This document shows positions 1 to 8,490 of a DNA stretch of 32,078 bases, in pieces. Both the position numbers and the translations under genes were made by a program. This stretch comes from Rhodospirillaceae bacterium. GTDB taxonomy: Bacteria; Pseudomonadota; Alphaproteobacteria; UBA6615. Position 1 is the first letter of the stretch, and every line of letters begins with the position of its first letter. The stretch covers positions 1 to 32,078 of the forward strand of contig JABJEK010000132.1 in assembly GCA_018702955.1 (NCBI GenBank), in the 5' to 3' direction. Under the pieces are notes generated by a model that saw only the letters and a list, made by a program, of their open reading frames with translations, ran no database searches and was not told the DNA's origin.

Positions 1-1011
1 TACGGCGCGTTCGTCGAGCTGGAGCCGGGCATCGAAGGCCTGGTCCATGTCTCGGAGATGAGCTGGACCAAGAAGAACGTCCATCCCGGCAAGATCGTTT
101 CGACGAGCCAGGAAGTCGACTTCATGGTCCTCGACGTGGATCCCCAGAAGCGCCGCATTTCGCTTGGCCTCAAGCAGACCCAGGAAAATCCGTGGGACGA
201 GTTCGCGGTCAAGTTCCCGGGTGGCACGGAGATCGACGGCGAAGTTCGCAACATCACCGAGTTCGGTCTGTTCGTCGGCCTGCCGGGCGACATCGACGGC
301 ATGGTCCATCTCTCGGACATCTCGTGGGACAAGACCGGCGAGGAAGCGCTCGAGGACTTCACCAAGGGCGACATGGTCAAGGTCAAGATCCTCGAGGTCG
401 ACACCGACAAGGAGCGTATCTCACTGGGCATCAAGCAGCTGTCCAGCGATCCGTTCGCCGAATCGCTTGGCAACATCCGCAAGGGTGAAGTCGTGACCGC
501 CACCGTCTCGGAAGTGAATGACGGCGGCATCGAGGTCACCACGTCGGGCGGCCTGGTGGCGTTCATCCGACGCTCCGATCTCTCGCGTGACCGCTCCGAG
601 CAGCGGCCGGACCGCTTTGCGGTCGGTGAGAAAGTCGATGCCAAGGTGACCAACATCGATCCGTCGAGCCGACGCATTTCGATGTCGATCAAGGCCAACG
701 AGATCGCCGAAGAGAAGACGGCCATGGCGCAGTTCGGTTCGTCCGATAGCGGCGCCTCACTGGGCGATATCCTCGGGGCCGCCATCCGCGAAAAGCAGCA
801 GGAGACCCAGGAAATGATCGGCGACACGCCGGCACCTGAAGCTGCTGCGGAAGCACCCGCGGAAGACGAACCCGCCGCGGAGGCTGCTGCTGACGAAGCA
901 CCGGCCGAAGAGGCACCTGCTGAAGAGGCACCCGCCGAGGAAGCCGAAGCTTCCGACGCCGAGGCCGCTGAAGCCGAAGCGACTGAAGAGGAAGGCGCGG
1001 AGAAGTCCTAA
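1..1011 (+). CDS. rpsA: 30S ribosomal protein S1, C-terminal part (5' end outside window)
   Basis: The frame is open from base 1 to the TAA at 1009-1011, giving 336 residues with no start, so the N-terminal part lies upstream. The fragment shows the end of one S1 RNA-binding domain (to about residue 58), a complete one (about 77-149, with FGLFVGLPG and GMVHLSDISW) and another more divergent one (about 160-231). Each ends in the usual RISLGIKQ/RISMSIK-type strand. S1 binds mRNA on the small ribosomal subunit and helps start translation on weakly structured or SD-poor messages. The last 70 or so residues are a low-complexity Ala/Glu/Pro tail with EAPAE repeats, an acidic extension of a kind often seen on alphaproteobacterial S1. 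The next gene, sppA, starts 24 bp downstream with no terminator between. Identification is firm; the tail is probably disordered (inference). Confidence 0.96.
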   Translation, partial: YGAFVELEPGIEGLVHVSEMSWTKKNVHPGKIVSTSQEVDFMVLDVDPQKRRISLGLKQTQENPWDEFAVKFPGGTEIDGEVRNITEFGLFVGLPGDIDGMVHLSDISWDKTGEEALEDFTKGDMVKVKILEVDTDKERISLGIKQLSSDPFAESLGNIRKGEVVTATVSEVNDGGIEVTTSGGLVAFIRRSDLSRDRSEQRPDRFAVGEKVDAKVTNIDPSSRRISMSIKANEIAEEKTAMAQFGSSDSGASLGDILGAAIREKQQETQEMIGDTPAPEAAAEAPAEDEPAAEAAADEAPAEEAPAEEAPAEEAEASDAEAAEAEATEEEGAEKS

Positions 1012-1035
1012 GGCTTCCGCGCCTTACTGGCCGCC

Positions 1036-1947
1036 ATGTCCTACGACCCGGACGCCCTGCTTGACCGCCGCCGGCTGAAACGCCGGCTGCGTGTCTGGCA
1101 GGCCGTCACGTTGCTGGTCGTTGTCGGAGCGGTCCTGGCCTACCTTCAGGCCCAGGGCACATTGTTGCGCGGCGAACGGATCGTACGCATCCACGTCGAG
1201 GGGGTGATCGTCCGCGACGATGCCCGCAGCCGGGCCCTGGCCCGGTTGGCCGAGGACGACGACGTGCGCGGCGTGATCGTGCATATCGACAGCCCCGGCG
1301 GCAGCGTCGTCGGCGGGGAGGATTTGTACAACGGCCTGCGCGCCGTGGCACAAGCCAAGCCGGTCGCCACCGTGATGGGGACCGTCGCCACGTCGGCCGC
1401 CTATATGACCGCAATCGCCACCGACCGGGTATTTGCCCGCGAGGGCACAATCACCGGTTCCATCGGGGTGATTTTGCAGACCGCCGATGTGAGCGAGCTT
1501 CTCGAGCGGATCGGCGTCGAACCCGTCACCATCAAGTCGACCCCGTTGAAGGGCGTCCCCTCCCCCGTCGAACCGCTGACCCCGGAGGGCCGGGCCGCGA
1601 CGGAACAGGTGGTGCTCGATCTGTATGATTTTTTTGTCGATCTGGTGATTGCCCGCCGCCCGATTGATGCGCAAGCCGTCCGCCGCCTGGCCGATGGTCG
1701 GGTGTTCTCCGGGCGCCAGGCGGTAGAGAATAATCTGATCGATGCGATCGGCGACGAAGCGGCGGCGATCGGCTGGATGGTTCGCGAACGCGATCTGCCC
1801 GACGGACTGCCGGTCGAAACCGTGCGGACCAACGCGGACAAGGACAGTTTCCTGGAGAAAATCACAGGGCTTGCAGGAAAATCGTTGTTTTCCAATGCAT
1901 TAACACTTGACGGTCTGGTTTCGCTTTGGCAACCTTCGGCGCGCTGA
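1036..1947 (+). CDS. sppA: signal peptide peptidase SppA, short S49 form
   Basis: This is a 303-residue serine protease of family S49 that degrades cleaved signal peptides in the inner membrane. An N-terminal membrane anchor spans about residues 21-38, after an Arg-rich cytoplasmic start. The core has HIDSPGGS (83-90), the nucleophile region [10 protein letters not shown] with Ser120, and Lys172 in TPLKGVPSP. The 52-residue Ser-Lys gap matches the Ser/Lys dyad spacing I recall for Bacillus subtilis SppA. The length fits the single-domain form, not the duplicated E. coli enzyme. The start is ATG 1036; the upstream SD is poor, so coupling to rpsA is plausible. It sits between rpsA and ihfB, a common alphaproteobacterial order. 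Confidence 0.93.
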   Translation: MSYDPDALLDRRRLKRRLRVWQAVTLLVVVGAVLAYLQAQGTLLRGERIVRIHVEGVIVRDDARSRALARLAEDDDVRGVIVHIDSPGGSVVGGEDLYNGLRAVAQAKPVATVMGTVATSAAYMTAIATDRVFAREGTITGSIGVILQTADVSELLERIGVEPVTIKSTPLKGVPSPVEPLTPEGRAATEQVVLDLYDFFVDLVIARRPIDAQAVRRLADGRVFSGRQAVENNLIDAIGDEAAAIGWMVRERDLPDGLPVETVRTNADKDSFLEKITGLAGKSLFSNALTLDGLVSLWQPSAR

Positions 1948-1991
1948 CGTTAAGAGAACGGCGGCACAGCCTTCGGGGGAAGGCGAATATT

Positions 1992-2009
1992 CGGGATTGG
2001 CGAATCCCG
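1992..2009 (+). promoter_or_regulatory. perfect hairpin just before the ihfB ribosome-binding site
   Basis: A 7-bp perfect stem (CGGGATT / AATCCCG) closes a GGCG tetraloop in the 73-bp gap between sppA and ihfB. Its 3' arm runs directly into the G-rich Shine-Dalgarno tract (about 2009-2015) of ihfB. There is no T run, so it is not an intrinsic terminator. It could stabilise the processed 5' end or limit ribosome access; function is inference. Confidence 0.45.
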
Positions 2010-2020
2010 GGGGGAATACG

Positions 2021-2302
2021 ATGACCAAGTCGGAATTGATACAGCGCCTGGCCGAGCGCAACCCGCACCTGCTGCAACGCGACGCGGAACGTATCGTGGC
2101 AACCATCCTCGAAGAGATCACCGCCGCACTCGCGCGCGGCGACCGGGTGGAACTGCGCGGTTTCGGTGTATTCTCGGTCAAACAGCGGGCCGCCAGAACC
2201 GGTCGTAATCCGCGCACCGGTGCCGCCGTGGACGTAGATGCCAAGGTCGTTCCCTATTTCAAGACCGGCAAGGAACTGCGCGAACGCCTCAACGGCGAGT
2301 AA
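2021..2302 (+). CDS. ihfB: integration host factor subunit beta
   Basis: This 93-residue HU/IHF-family DNA-bending protein dimerises with IHF-alpha to bend DNA sharply in recombination, replication and transcription complexes. It begins [17 protein letters not shown] and carries the family signature [21 protein letters not shown] in the DNA-contacting beta arm. The N-rich arm and the [16 protein letters not shown]-terminus are typical of IHF-beta and not of HU. The frame stays open further upstream, but ATG 2021 is chosen because it gives the canonical N-terminus and has a G-rich SD (about 2009-2015) at the right distance. It follows sppA and precedes lapA, a conserved context. Confidence 0.95.
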   Translation: MTKSELIQRLAERNPHLLQRDAERIVATILEEITAALARGDRVELRGFGVFSVKQRAARTGRNPRTGAAVDVDAKVVPYFKTGKELRERLNGE

Positions 2303-2495
2303 CCGGCGCCTTTTGGCATCGGCGGTAATTTCGACCGCCAACATTCACTCACATCATTCATTCACACAACGAATAGGCTAAAGTCGGCCCGATCGATTGG
2401 CGTGGGCTCTTGTCATGCCCGGACACCAACAACGCTTCAAACGGCAATGCTTTGAACAACCGACCCGCATCCATGACCGACCATAGGGGTACTCC

Positions 2496-2816
2496 GTGAA
2501 CCGATTGCGCTGGCTGATAACCGTTCCGGTCGCGATCATCGTGGTCGTCTTCGCCGTCAACAATCGCGGTGACGCCGGCGTTAACCTCTGGCCCCTCGAT
2601 CTGATCATCACATGGCCGCTGTTCATCTTCGTGTTCATCGGCCTCGGGGTCGGGTTTGCCTTCGGTGCCGCACTGATGTGGTTCACCGCGGCACCGACAC
2701 GCCGGCGCGCGCGCGAACGGGCGAGCCGCATCCGCGAACTCGAACGCGCGGCGGCGAATGCCGAACGCGCATCGGCACCGGCACCCGTGGCACAGCCGCC
2801 GGTGCGGACGGACTAA
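2496..2816 (+). CDS. lapA: LapA-domain (DUF1049) inner-membrane protein
   Basis: This 106-residue membrane protein starts at GTG 2496, preceded by an AGGGG-type SD. Two hydrophobic segments are visible (about 6-22 and 37-63), followed by an Arg/Glu-rich cytoplasmic helix likely to form a short coiled coil (RRRARERASRIRELERA) and an Ala/Pro tail. This is the architecture of LapA (YciS), which in E. coli works with LapB in controlling lipopolysaccharide synthesis. The role here is inferred from that family. The 193-bp gap upstream holds two short inverted repeats (arms 2321-2326 with 2334-2339, and 2436-2441 with 2451-2456). I see no convincing promoter or T-tract terminator in it. Confidence 0.8.
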   Translation: MNRLRWLITVPVAIIVVVFAVNNRGDAGVNLWPLDLIITWPLFIFVFIGLGVGFAFGAALMWFTAAPTRRRARERASRIRELERAAANAERASAPAPVAQPPVRTD

Positions 2817-2823
2817 CCCGAAC

Positions 2824-3780
2824 TTGCGAACCATCGACCCGGCGACCGTCAACGCGTTGCTCGACGCGCCCAGCCTCGTGGCGGCGTTGCATGCGGCTTT
2901 TCGCGATGGCGGCGTGACCCCGGTCCGCCACCATCACAACATTCCCATGGGCGCGCGCGACGACGCGACGCTGCTGCTGATGCCGGCATGGGATAACGAG
3001 GTGCCGCCCCGCCATATCGGCGTGAAAACAGTCACCGTCCATCCCGACAACCCGGCCCAGTCCGCACCACAACCATCCGTGCAGGGCGCGTATCTCCTGC
3101 TCGATGGGCAAACCGGCGCGCCACGCGCCCTGATCGACGGACCTGCCCTGACCGCGCGCCGCACCGCCGCCGCATCCGCGCTGGCTTCACGGTTTCTGTC
3201 GCGACCCGATTCACAACGGCTCGTCATGGTCGGGACCGGCCGACTCGCGCCGGACCTGGTCATGGCCCATTGCGCCGAGCGCCCGATCACCCATGTCTCG
3301 GTATGGGGGCGCGACGCGGACAAGGCCGAGAATCTCGCCCGCCGGATGTCCGGCCACGGGTTCCGGATCGAGGCCTGCGGCGATCTCGAGGCCGCGATCA
3401 CAAACGCCGACATCGTCAGTTGCGCGACCACGTCCCGAACGCCTGTCTTCGCGGGCGAATGGCTTACCCCCGGCACCCATGTCGATCTGGTGGGTGGCTT
3501 TCGCCCGGATATGCGCGAGGCCGACGACACGGCCATCACGCGTGCACGCGTTTTTGTCGACACCCGCGCGGGCGCGATGGCCGAGGCCGGTGACATCGTG
3601 CAACCCCTGGCCGCCGGGCTGATCGCGGCGGACGACATCATCGCGGAACTCAGCGAACTGTGCCGCGACGAACATATCGGCCGCTCTTCCATCACCGAGA
3701 TCACCATGTTCAAATCCGTCGGAACGGCGCTCGAGGATCTCGCTGCCGCCGAACTTTTGATCGACAGGCTGACACCATGA
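2824..3780 (+). CDS. ornithine cyclodeaminase / mu-crystallin family protein
   Basis: This is a 318-residue NAD(P)-binding protein of the OCD/mu-crystallin family. Visible family features are GVKTVTVHPDNP in the substrate region, the dinucleotide-binding turn MVGTGRLAPDL, and THVDLVGGFRPDMREAD, which contains the family's acidic active-site segment. Members act as ornithine cyclodeaminases, L-alanine dehydrogenases or reductases of cyclic imines such as pyrroline-2-carboxylate. The sequence alone does not decide the substrate. The start is taken as TTG 2824, 7 bp after lapA stops, because earlier in-frame codons fall inside lapA and the later Met removes conserved sequence. Its end overlaps the AGE gene by ATGA, so the two are probably co-translated. 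Confidence 0.85.
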   Translation: MRTIDPATVNALLDAPSLVAALHAAFRDGGVTPVRHHHNIPMGARDDATLLLMPAWDNEVPPRHIGVKTVTVHPDNPAQSAPQPSVQGAYLLLDGQTGAPRALIDGPALTARRTAAASALASRFLSRPDSQRLVMVGTGRLAPDLVMAHCAERPITHVSVWGRDADKAENLARRMSGHGFRIEACGDLEAAITNADIVSCATTSRTPVFAGEWLTPGTHVDLVGGFRPDMREADDTAITRARVFVDTRAGAMAEAGDIVQPLAAGLIAADDIIAELSELCRDEHIGRSSITEITMFKSVGTALEDLAAAELLIDRLTP

Positions 3781-4976
3781 GCATCGACGCGGACCATATT
3801 CAGGCATGGCTGACGCAGCAGGCGCTGCCGCTCTGGTCACAGGCCGGTTTCGACGCTGCTGCCGACGGGTTCGTCGAGTGCCTGACCCTCGACGGCCAAC
3901 CTCTCCTCGACCGCGACAAACGCGTCCGTGTCCAGGCCCGCCAGATCTACGTGTACAGCCACGCCCACCTGCTGGGCTGGACCCCGCCTGACGGCGGCCC
4001 GAGCGCCCTCGACGTTGCCGGCAGCGGCTTTCGGTTCGTCACCGACAATTACTGGCGCGCGGATTGTGGCGGTTTCGTCTATTCGGCCGCGCGTGACGGC
4101 ACACCCGCCGACACCCGCATCGAGGCCTATGAACAGGCCTTCGCATTGTTTGCATGCGCCTGGTACCACCGTGCCAGCGGAGATCCCGACGCGCTGACCT
4201 GGGCCAAGCGCACGCTCGCCTTTCTCGATGAGAACCTCGCCGACCCCGCCCATGGCGGGTATTTCGAGAACCTGCCGCACGACCTGCCCCGGCGCCAGAA
4301 CCCCCACATGCATCTTCTGGAAGCGCTGCTGGCGCTCCACGGAGCAACCGCCGATACCGCCTACCTCGATCGTGCGCGTGTGATCGTCGATCTGTTCCGA
4401 AGCCGTTTTCTTGATGGCAATACGGGCACCCTGGGTGAGTTCTTCGAGGCCGACTGGACGCCCGCGCCCGGCACGGCCGGCCAGACCGTCGAACCGGGGC
4501 ATCATTTCGAGTGGGCGTGGTTGCTCCGGCGCTACGCCGAGGCGAGCGGCGTGGATACCGGCAAGGAAGCGGATGCGCTGTACCAGTTCGCCATGACCCA
4601 TGGCAGCGACCACGCGCCCGGGCCGGCGCAGGGTCTGGCGTTTGATTCGGTGCTGCGCAGCGGTGCGGACCCCCGGCTCGGCCACGGCACTTCGCTCGAC
4701 GACAACAAGCGGCTATGGGTCCAGACCGAGGCCATCAAGGCACAGACCGCGCGTCTCGAATCCGGGCCCGACGACCTCGCCTCGGCGCATCTCGAAATCC
4801 TGCTGGAGCGTCTGTTCGGCCTTTATCTTGCCGTGGAAGATGGCAACTGGCAGGACCATCTGGACGCAAACGGCCACGGATTTTCCCAAACCGCGCCCGC
4901 ATCGAGCTTCTATCACCTGTTTCTATGCCTCACCGAGGTGCTTCGTGTGCGTGACCGGCGGACGGACCTCTGCTAG
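3777..4976 (+). CDS. AGE-family sugar epimerase/isomerase
   Basis: This 399-residue (alpha/alpha)6-barrel protein belongs to the N-acylglucosamine 2-epimerase / mannose isomerase family. Conserved active-site segments are RVQARQIYVYSHA (51-63), NPHMHLLEALL (175-185), EPGHHFEWAWLL (239-250) and RLWVQTEAIKA (312-322). The His, Glu and Arg residues in them are the ones used for C2 epimerisation or aldose-ketose isomerisation. Family members act on N-acetylglucosamine, mannose, cellobiose or sulfoquinovose, and the substrate cannot be read from sequence. The start is ATG 3777, overlapping the stop of the upstream OCD-family gene (ATGA). A longer frame reaches back inside that gene and is rejected. 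pyrF follows 13 bp downstream. Confidence 0.88.
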   Translation: MSIDADHIQAWLTQQALPLWSQAGFDAAADGFVECLTLDGQPLLDRDKRVRVQARQIYVYSHAHLLGWTPPDGGPSALDVAGSGFRFVTDNYWRADCGGFVYSAARDGTPADTRIEAYEQAFALFACAWYHRASGDPDALTWAKRTLAFLDENLADPAHGGYFENLPHDLPRRQNPHMHLLEALLALHGATADTAYLDRARVIVDLFRSRFLDGNTGTLGEFFEADWTPAPGTAGQTVEPGHHFEWAWLLRRYAEASGVDTGKEADALYQFAMTHGSDHAPGPAQGLAFDSVLRSGADPRLGHGTSLDDNKRLWVQTEAIKAQTARLESGPDDLASAHLEILLERLFGLYLAVEDGNWQDHLDANGHGFSQTAPASSFYHLFLCLTEVLRVRDRRTDLC

Positions 4977-4989
4977 AAGCTGCGCTGTC

Positions 4990-5715
4990 ATGACAAATCA
5001 GCCGCAATTGCCCGCAAACCCCGTGTTCGCGGCCCTCGATACAACCGATCTCGACCAGGCGCGCGGCTGGGCCGAGGCGCTGCGCGGCCATGTCGGCGGC
5101 GTGAAGACCGGGCTCGAATTTTTCTCGGCAAACGGCGCGGACGGGGTCCGCGCCATCGTCGATCTCGGCCTGCCGGTTTTCCTCGATCTCAAATTCCACG
5201 ACATTCCCAACACGGTGGCCGGCGCGGTGCGCGCGGTGGCCGACCTCGGCACCGCGATCGTCAACGTTCATGCCGCGGGCGGGCCGGCGATGCTGGCCGC
5301 GGCACGCGAGGCAGCCGAACAATCCCGCGGCGCTCAGCGACCCCTGGTGATCGCCGTGACGGTGCTGACCAGCCTCGATGATTCGGACCTGAAGGCGGTC
5401 GGCCAGTCCGTGCCGGCGCGCGAGCAGGTTGTCCGCCTGGCGCAGCTCGTCCAGTCCGAAGGGCTCGACGGGGTGGTGTGTTCCCCGGCCGAGATCAGCG
5501 CGATCCGCGACGCCTGTGGCCCCGACTTCAAGCTGATCGTGCCGGGCATTCGCCCCGACTGGGCCGCGACCGGTGATCAGAAGCGCATCACAACGCCCGC
5601 CCAGGCCCGCGACGACGGCGCCGACGTGCTGGTCATCGGCCGGCCGATCACGGGGGCCGACGATCCCGCCGCCGCAGCCGCACGGATCGCGGGTGAGCTG
5701 GGACTGGCCGGATGA
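4990..5715 (+). CDS. pyrF: orotidine 5'-phosphate decarboxylase
   Basis: This 241-residue TIM-barrel enzyme decarboxylates OMP to UMP, the last step of de novo pyrimidine synthesis. The catalytic signature FLDLKFHDIPNTV is intact (Asp66, Lys68, Asp71), as are the phosphate-binding segments VPGIRP and VIGRPITGA near the C-terminus. ATG 4990 is chosen because it gives the standard N-terminus (NPVFAALDTTD); the much longer open frame upstream lies inside the AGE gene. Its stop overlaps the trpF start (ATGA at 5712-5715). The pyrF-trpF pairing is common in alphaproteobacteria. Confidence 0.96.
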   Translation: MTNQPQLPANPVFAALDTTDLDQARGWAEALRGHVGGVKTGLEFFSANGADGVRAIVDLGLPVFLDLKFHDIPNTVAGAVRAVADLGTAIVNVHAAGGPAMLAAAREAAEQSRGAQRPLVIAVTVLTSLDDSDLKAVGQSVPAREQVVRLAQLVQSEGLDGVVCSPAEISAIRDACGPDFKLIVPGIRPDWAATGDQKRITTPAQARDDGADVLVIGRPITGADDPAAAAARIAGELGLAG

Positions 5716-6359
5716 GCGTGACCGCCAAGATATGCGGCATCAACGACGAGACCGCGATGCGCACGGCCATCGAGGCCGGGGCCCGGTTTGTCGGCCTCGT
5801 CTTCTATCCACCGAGCCCGCGCGCGCTCGATCCCGACACCGCCGCGACCCTGGCCGCGCTCGTGCCTGCGGGCGTGGTCAAGGTCGGGCTTTTCGTTGAC
5901 CCCGACGACGCCCTGCTCGACGCGGTGCTGGCCAAGGTGCCCCTCGATCTGATCCAGCTGCACGGCGACGAAAGCCCCGACCGCTGCCTCGACATCCGCG
6001 AACGTACCGAGCTGCCCGTCATGAAGGTGATCAAGGTGGCGAACGCAGCCGACATCGAGGCGACCCGCGCCTATGCCGGTGCGGTCGACTGGCTGATGTT
6101 CGACGCCAAGGCGCCGAAGGAAATGACAAATGCCCTGCCCGGCGGCAATGCGCTGGCCTTCGACTGGACCCTGTTGTCGGCCCATGAATGGCCGGTGCCG
6201 TGGATGCTCGCGGGCGGGCTCAACGCCGACAATGTAACCGAGGCCGTACTCGCGTCGGGCGCCACCATCGTCGATGTATCATCGGGCGTGGAGGCCGCAC
6301 CGGGCCGCAAGGACCCGGATCGGATCAGAGAGTTTCTCGAGGAGGTGGGAAGCCTTTGA
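5712..6359 (+). CDS. trpF: phosphoribosylanthranilate isomerase
   Basis: This 215-residue TIM-barrel enzyme of tryptophan synthesis catalyses the Amadori rearrangement of phosphoribosylanthranilate to CdRP. The general base Cys8 lies in AKICGI and the general acid Asp131 in WLMFDAKAP. The C-terminal phosphate-binding region reads VDVSSGVEAAPGRKD. It is a stand-alone TrpF, not fused to TrpC. Translation probably couples to pyrF through the ATGA overlap. trpC, trpD and trpE are absent from the window. Confidence 0.96.
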   Translation: MSVTAKICGINDETAMRTAIEAGARFVGLVFYPPSPRALDPDTAATLAALVPAGVVKVGLFVDPDDALLDAVLAKVPLDLIQLHGDESPDRCLDIRERTELPVMKVIKVANAADIEATRAYAGAVDWLMFDAKAPKEMTNALPGGNALAFDWTLLSAHEWPVPWMLAGGLNADNVTEAVLASGATIVDVSSGVEAAPGRKDPDRIREFLEEVGSL

Positions 6360-6405
6360 CGGGCTCCCTGTTGAGCAGGCCAACAACGATGTATAAGCAG
6401 CGGCG

Positions 6406-7620
6406 ATGAGCGCGGAACCCAACAGCTACCATAACGGCCCTGACGAACACGGGCATTTCGGCATTTTCGGCGGTCGGTTCGTTGCCGAAACGCTGATGCC
6501 GCTGATTCTCGAGGTCGAGCAGGCCTATGAGGCCGCGAAGGCCGACCCGAGCTTTCAGGCCGAGCTGGATGACTATCTGACCCACTATGTGGGCCGGCCG
6601 AGCCCGCTGTATTTCGCCGAGCGGATCACCGAGCATTTCGGCGGCGCGAAGATCTATTTCAAGCGCGACGAGCTGAACCATACCGGCGCCCACAAGATCA
6701 ACAATTGCATGGGCCAGATCCTGCTCGCCATGCGCATGGGCAAGAAGCGGATCATCGCCGAGACCGGTGCCGGCCAGCACGGGGTGGCAACGGCCACGGT
6801 CTGCGCCCGCTTCGGCCTGCAATGCGTTGTCTATATGGGCGCCACCGACATCGAGCGCCAGGCGCCGAACGTGTTCCGGATGAAGCTGCTGGGCGCCGAG
6901 GTCATTCCCGTCACCAGCGGCACCGCGACCCTCAAGGACGCGATGAACGACGCCCTGCGCGACTGGGTCTCAAACGTCGACGACACCTACTACCTGATCG
7001 GCACGGTCGCGGGACCGCACCCCTATCCGGCGATGGTGCGGGATTTTCAGAAAGTCATCGGCGAAGAGACCAAGGTGCAGATGCAGGCCGCGGAAGGCCG
7101 CCTGCCGGATTCGCTCATCGCCTGCATCGGCGGCGGTTCGAACGCGATGGGCCTGTTCTACCCCTTCCTCAACGACGCGGATGTTCGCATCATCGGTGTC
7201 GAGGCGGCCGGCCACGGCGTCGAGACCGGCGAACACGCCGCGTCACTGACCGGCGGGAGCCCGGGCGTGTTGCACGGCAACCGGACCTTCCTGCTGCAGG
7301 ACGATGACGGCCAGATTCTCGACGCCCACTCGATTTCCGCCGGGCTCGACTATCCCGGCATCGGGCCCGAGCATTCCTGGCTGCATGAATCCGGCCGGGT
7401 CGAATATGTCTCCGTCACCGATCAGGAGGCGCTCGACGCCTTCCAGCTCTGCTCGCGCCTGGAAGGCATCATTCCCGCGCTCGAGCCGTCCCACGCGCTG
7501 GCCCATGTCGGCAAGATCGCGGCCGACCTGCCGGCCGACCATCTGATGGTCATGAATATGTGCGGGCGCGGCGACAAGGACGTGTTCACCATCGCCGACG
7601 CGCTGGGGGTCGAACTGTGA
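6406..7620 (+). CDS. trpB: tryptophan synthase beta chain
   Basis: This 404-residue PLP enzyme condenses indole with serine to give tryptophan. The PLP lysine is Lys97 in HTGAHKINN, the catalytic Glu lies in ETGAGQHG, and the PLP phosphate loop is GGGSNA. Length and motifs are those of the TrpB1 type that pairs with TrpA. It is separated from trpF by 46 bp and overlaps trpA by GTGA, as expected for subunits of one alpha2beta2 complex that channels indole. Confidence 0.97.
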   Translation: MSAEPNSYHNGPDEHGHFGIFGGRFVAETLMPLILEVEQAYEAAKADPSFQAELDDYLTHYVGRPSPLYFAERITEHFGGAKIYFKRDELNHTGAHKINNCMGQILLAMRMGKKRIIAETGAGQHGVATATVCARFGLQCVVYMGATDIERQAPNVFRMKLLGAEVIPVTSGTATLKDAMNDALRDWVSNVDDTYYLIGTVAGPHPYPAMVRDFQKVIGEETKVQMQAAEGRLPDSLIACIGGGSNAMGLFYPFLNDADVRIIGVEAAGHGVETGEHAASLTGGSPGVLHGNRTFLLQDDDGQILDAHSISAGLDYPGIGPEHSWLHESGRVEYVSVTDQEALDAFQLCSRLEGIIPALEPSHALAHVGKIAADLPADHLMVMNMCGRGDKDVFTIADALGVEL

Positions 7621-8471
7621 GCCGGGGCGAGACCAGCGGCCGCATCGAGGCGCGGTTCAAGAAGCTCGCGGGCGAAGACCGCGCCGCCTTCATCCCGTTC
7701 ATCATGGCCGCGGACCCCGACCTCGAGACCAGCTTCGAAATTCTGCAGGGTCTGCCCGGCGCGGGTGCCGACCTGATCGAGCTGGGGGTGATGTATTCCG
7801 ACCCCATGGCCGATGGGCCGGCGATCCAGGCGGCTGGCCTGCGCGCCAAGGCGGGCGGTGCGCGCCTCGACCGAACCCTGGACATGGTCCGGCGCTTCCG
7901 TGCCGGTGACAGCGAAACGCCGGTCATCCTGATGGGCTACTACAACCCGATCTATATCTACGGCGTCGACCGGTTCCTCGCCGACGCGGCTGAGGCCGGC
8001 GTCGACGGGCTGATCGTGGTCGACCTGCCGCCCGAGGAAGACATCGAGCTCTGCCTGCCGGCGCTGGCCGCGGGCATGCACTTCATCCGCCTCGCCACCC
8101 CGACGACCGATGATGTGCGCCTGCCTGCCGTGATCGCGAACACCTCGGGCTTCGTCTATTACGTCGCGATTGCCGGCATCACGGGCACGAAATCGGCCGA
8201 TGCCGCGGAGATTCAGGCCTCGGTCGAGCGGCTGAAGAAACATACCGACCTGCCGATTGCCGTGGGGTTCGGCATCCGGACAGCGGAACAGGCCGGCGCG
8301 GTCGCACAGATCGCCGACGCCGCCGTGGTCGGGTCGGCCATCGTGCAGATGGTTGCGGACAATCTGGACGCGAACGGCAAGGCGAAACCGGATCTGGTGA
8401 CAAAGGTTCTCGGTCTATCCCAGTCCCTCGCGGACGGCGTGCGCGGCGCGGCACGCAAGGCGGCGGAATGA
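7617..8471 (+). CDS. trpA: tryptophan synthase alpha chain
   Basis: This 284-residue TIM-barrel subunit cleaves indole-3-glycerol phosphate to indole, which passes to TrpB. Catalytic Glu55 and Asp66 lie in [19 protein letters not shown] and have the same 11-residue spacing as Glu49/Asp60 of E. coli. GFGIRT and VVGSAIV form the phosphate site. The start is GTG 7617, overlapping the trpB stop as GTGA; the frame upstream lies inside trpB. accD follows 19 bp downstream. Confidence 0.96.
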   Translation: MSRGETSGRIEARFKKLAGEDRAAFIPFIMAADPDLETSFEILQGLPGAGADLIELGVMYSDPMADGPAIQAAGLRAKAGGARLDRTLDMVRRFRAGDSETPVILMGYYNPIYIYGVDRFLADAAEAGVDGLIVVDLPPEEDIELCLPALAAGMHFIRLATPTTDDVRLPAVIANTSGFVYYVAIAGITGTKSADAAEIQASVERLKKHTDLPIAVGFGIRTAEQAGAVAQIADAAVVGSAIVQMVADNLDANGKAKPDLVTKVLGLSQSLADGVRGAARKAAE

Positions 8472-8490
8472 TCATGCAAGCGAGGGTCCG

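Noticed and set aside
1024..1674. A 216-codon minus-strand frame over sppA
   Set aside because: It is antisense to the catalytic core of sppA and has no recognisable domain.
2321..2339. Inverted repeat after ihfB as a terminator
   Set aside because: The stem is only 6 bp with a 7-nt loop, and no T run follows. lapA may still be read from upstream.
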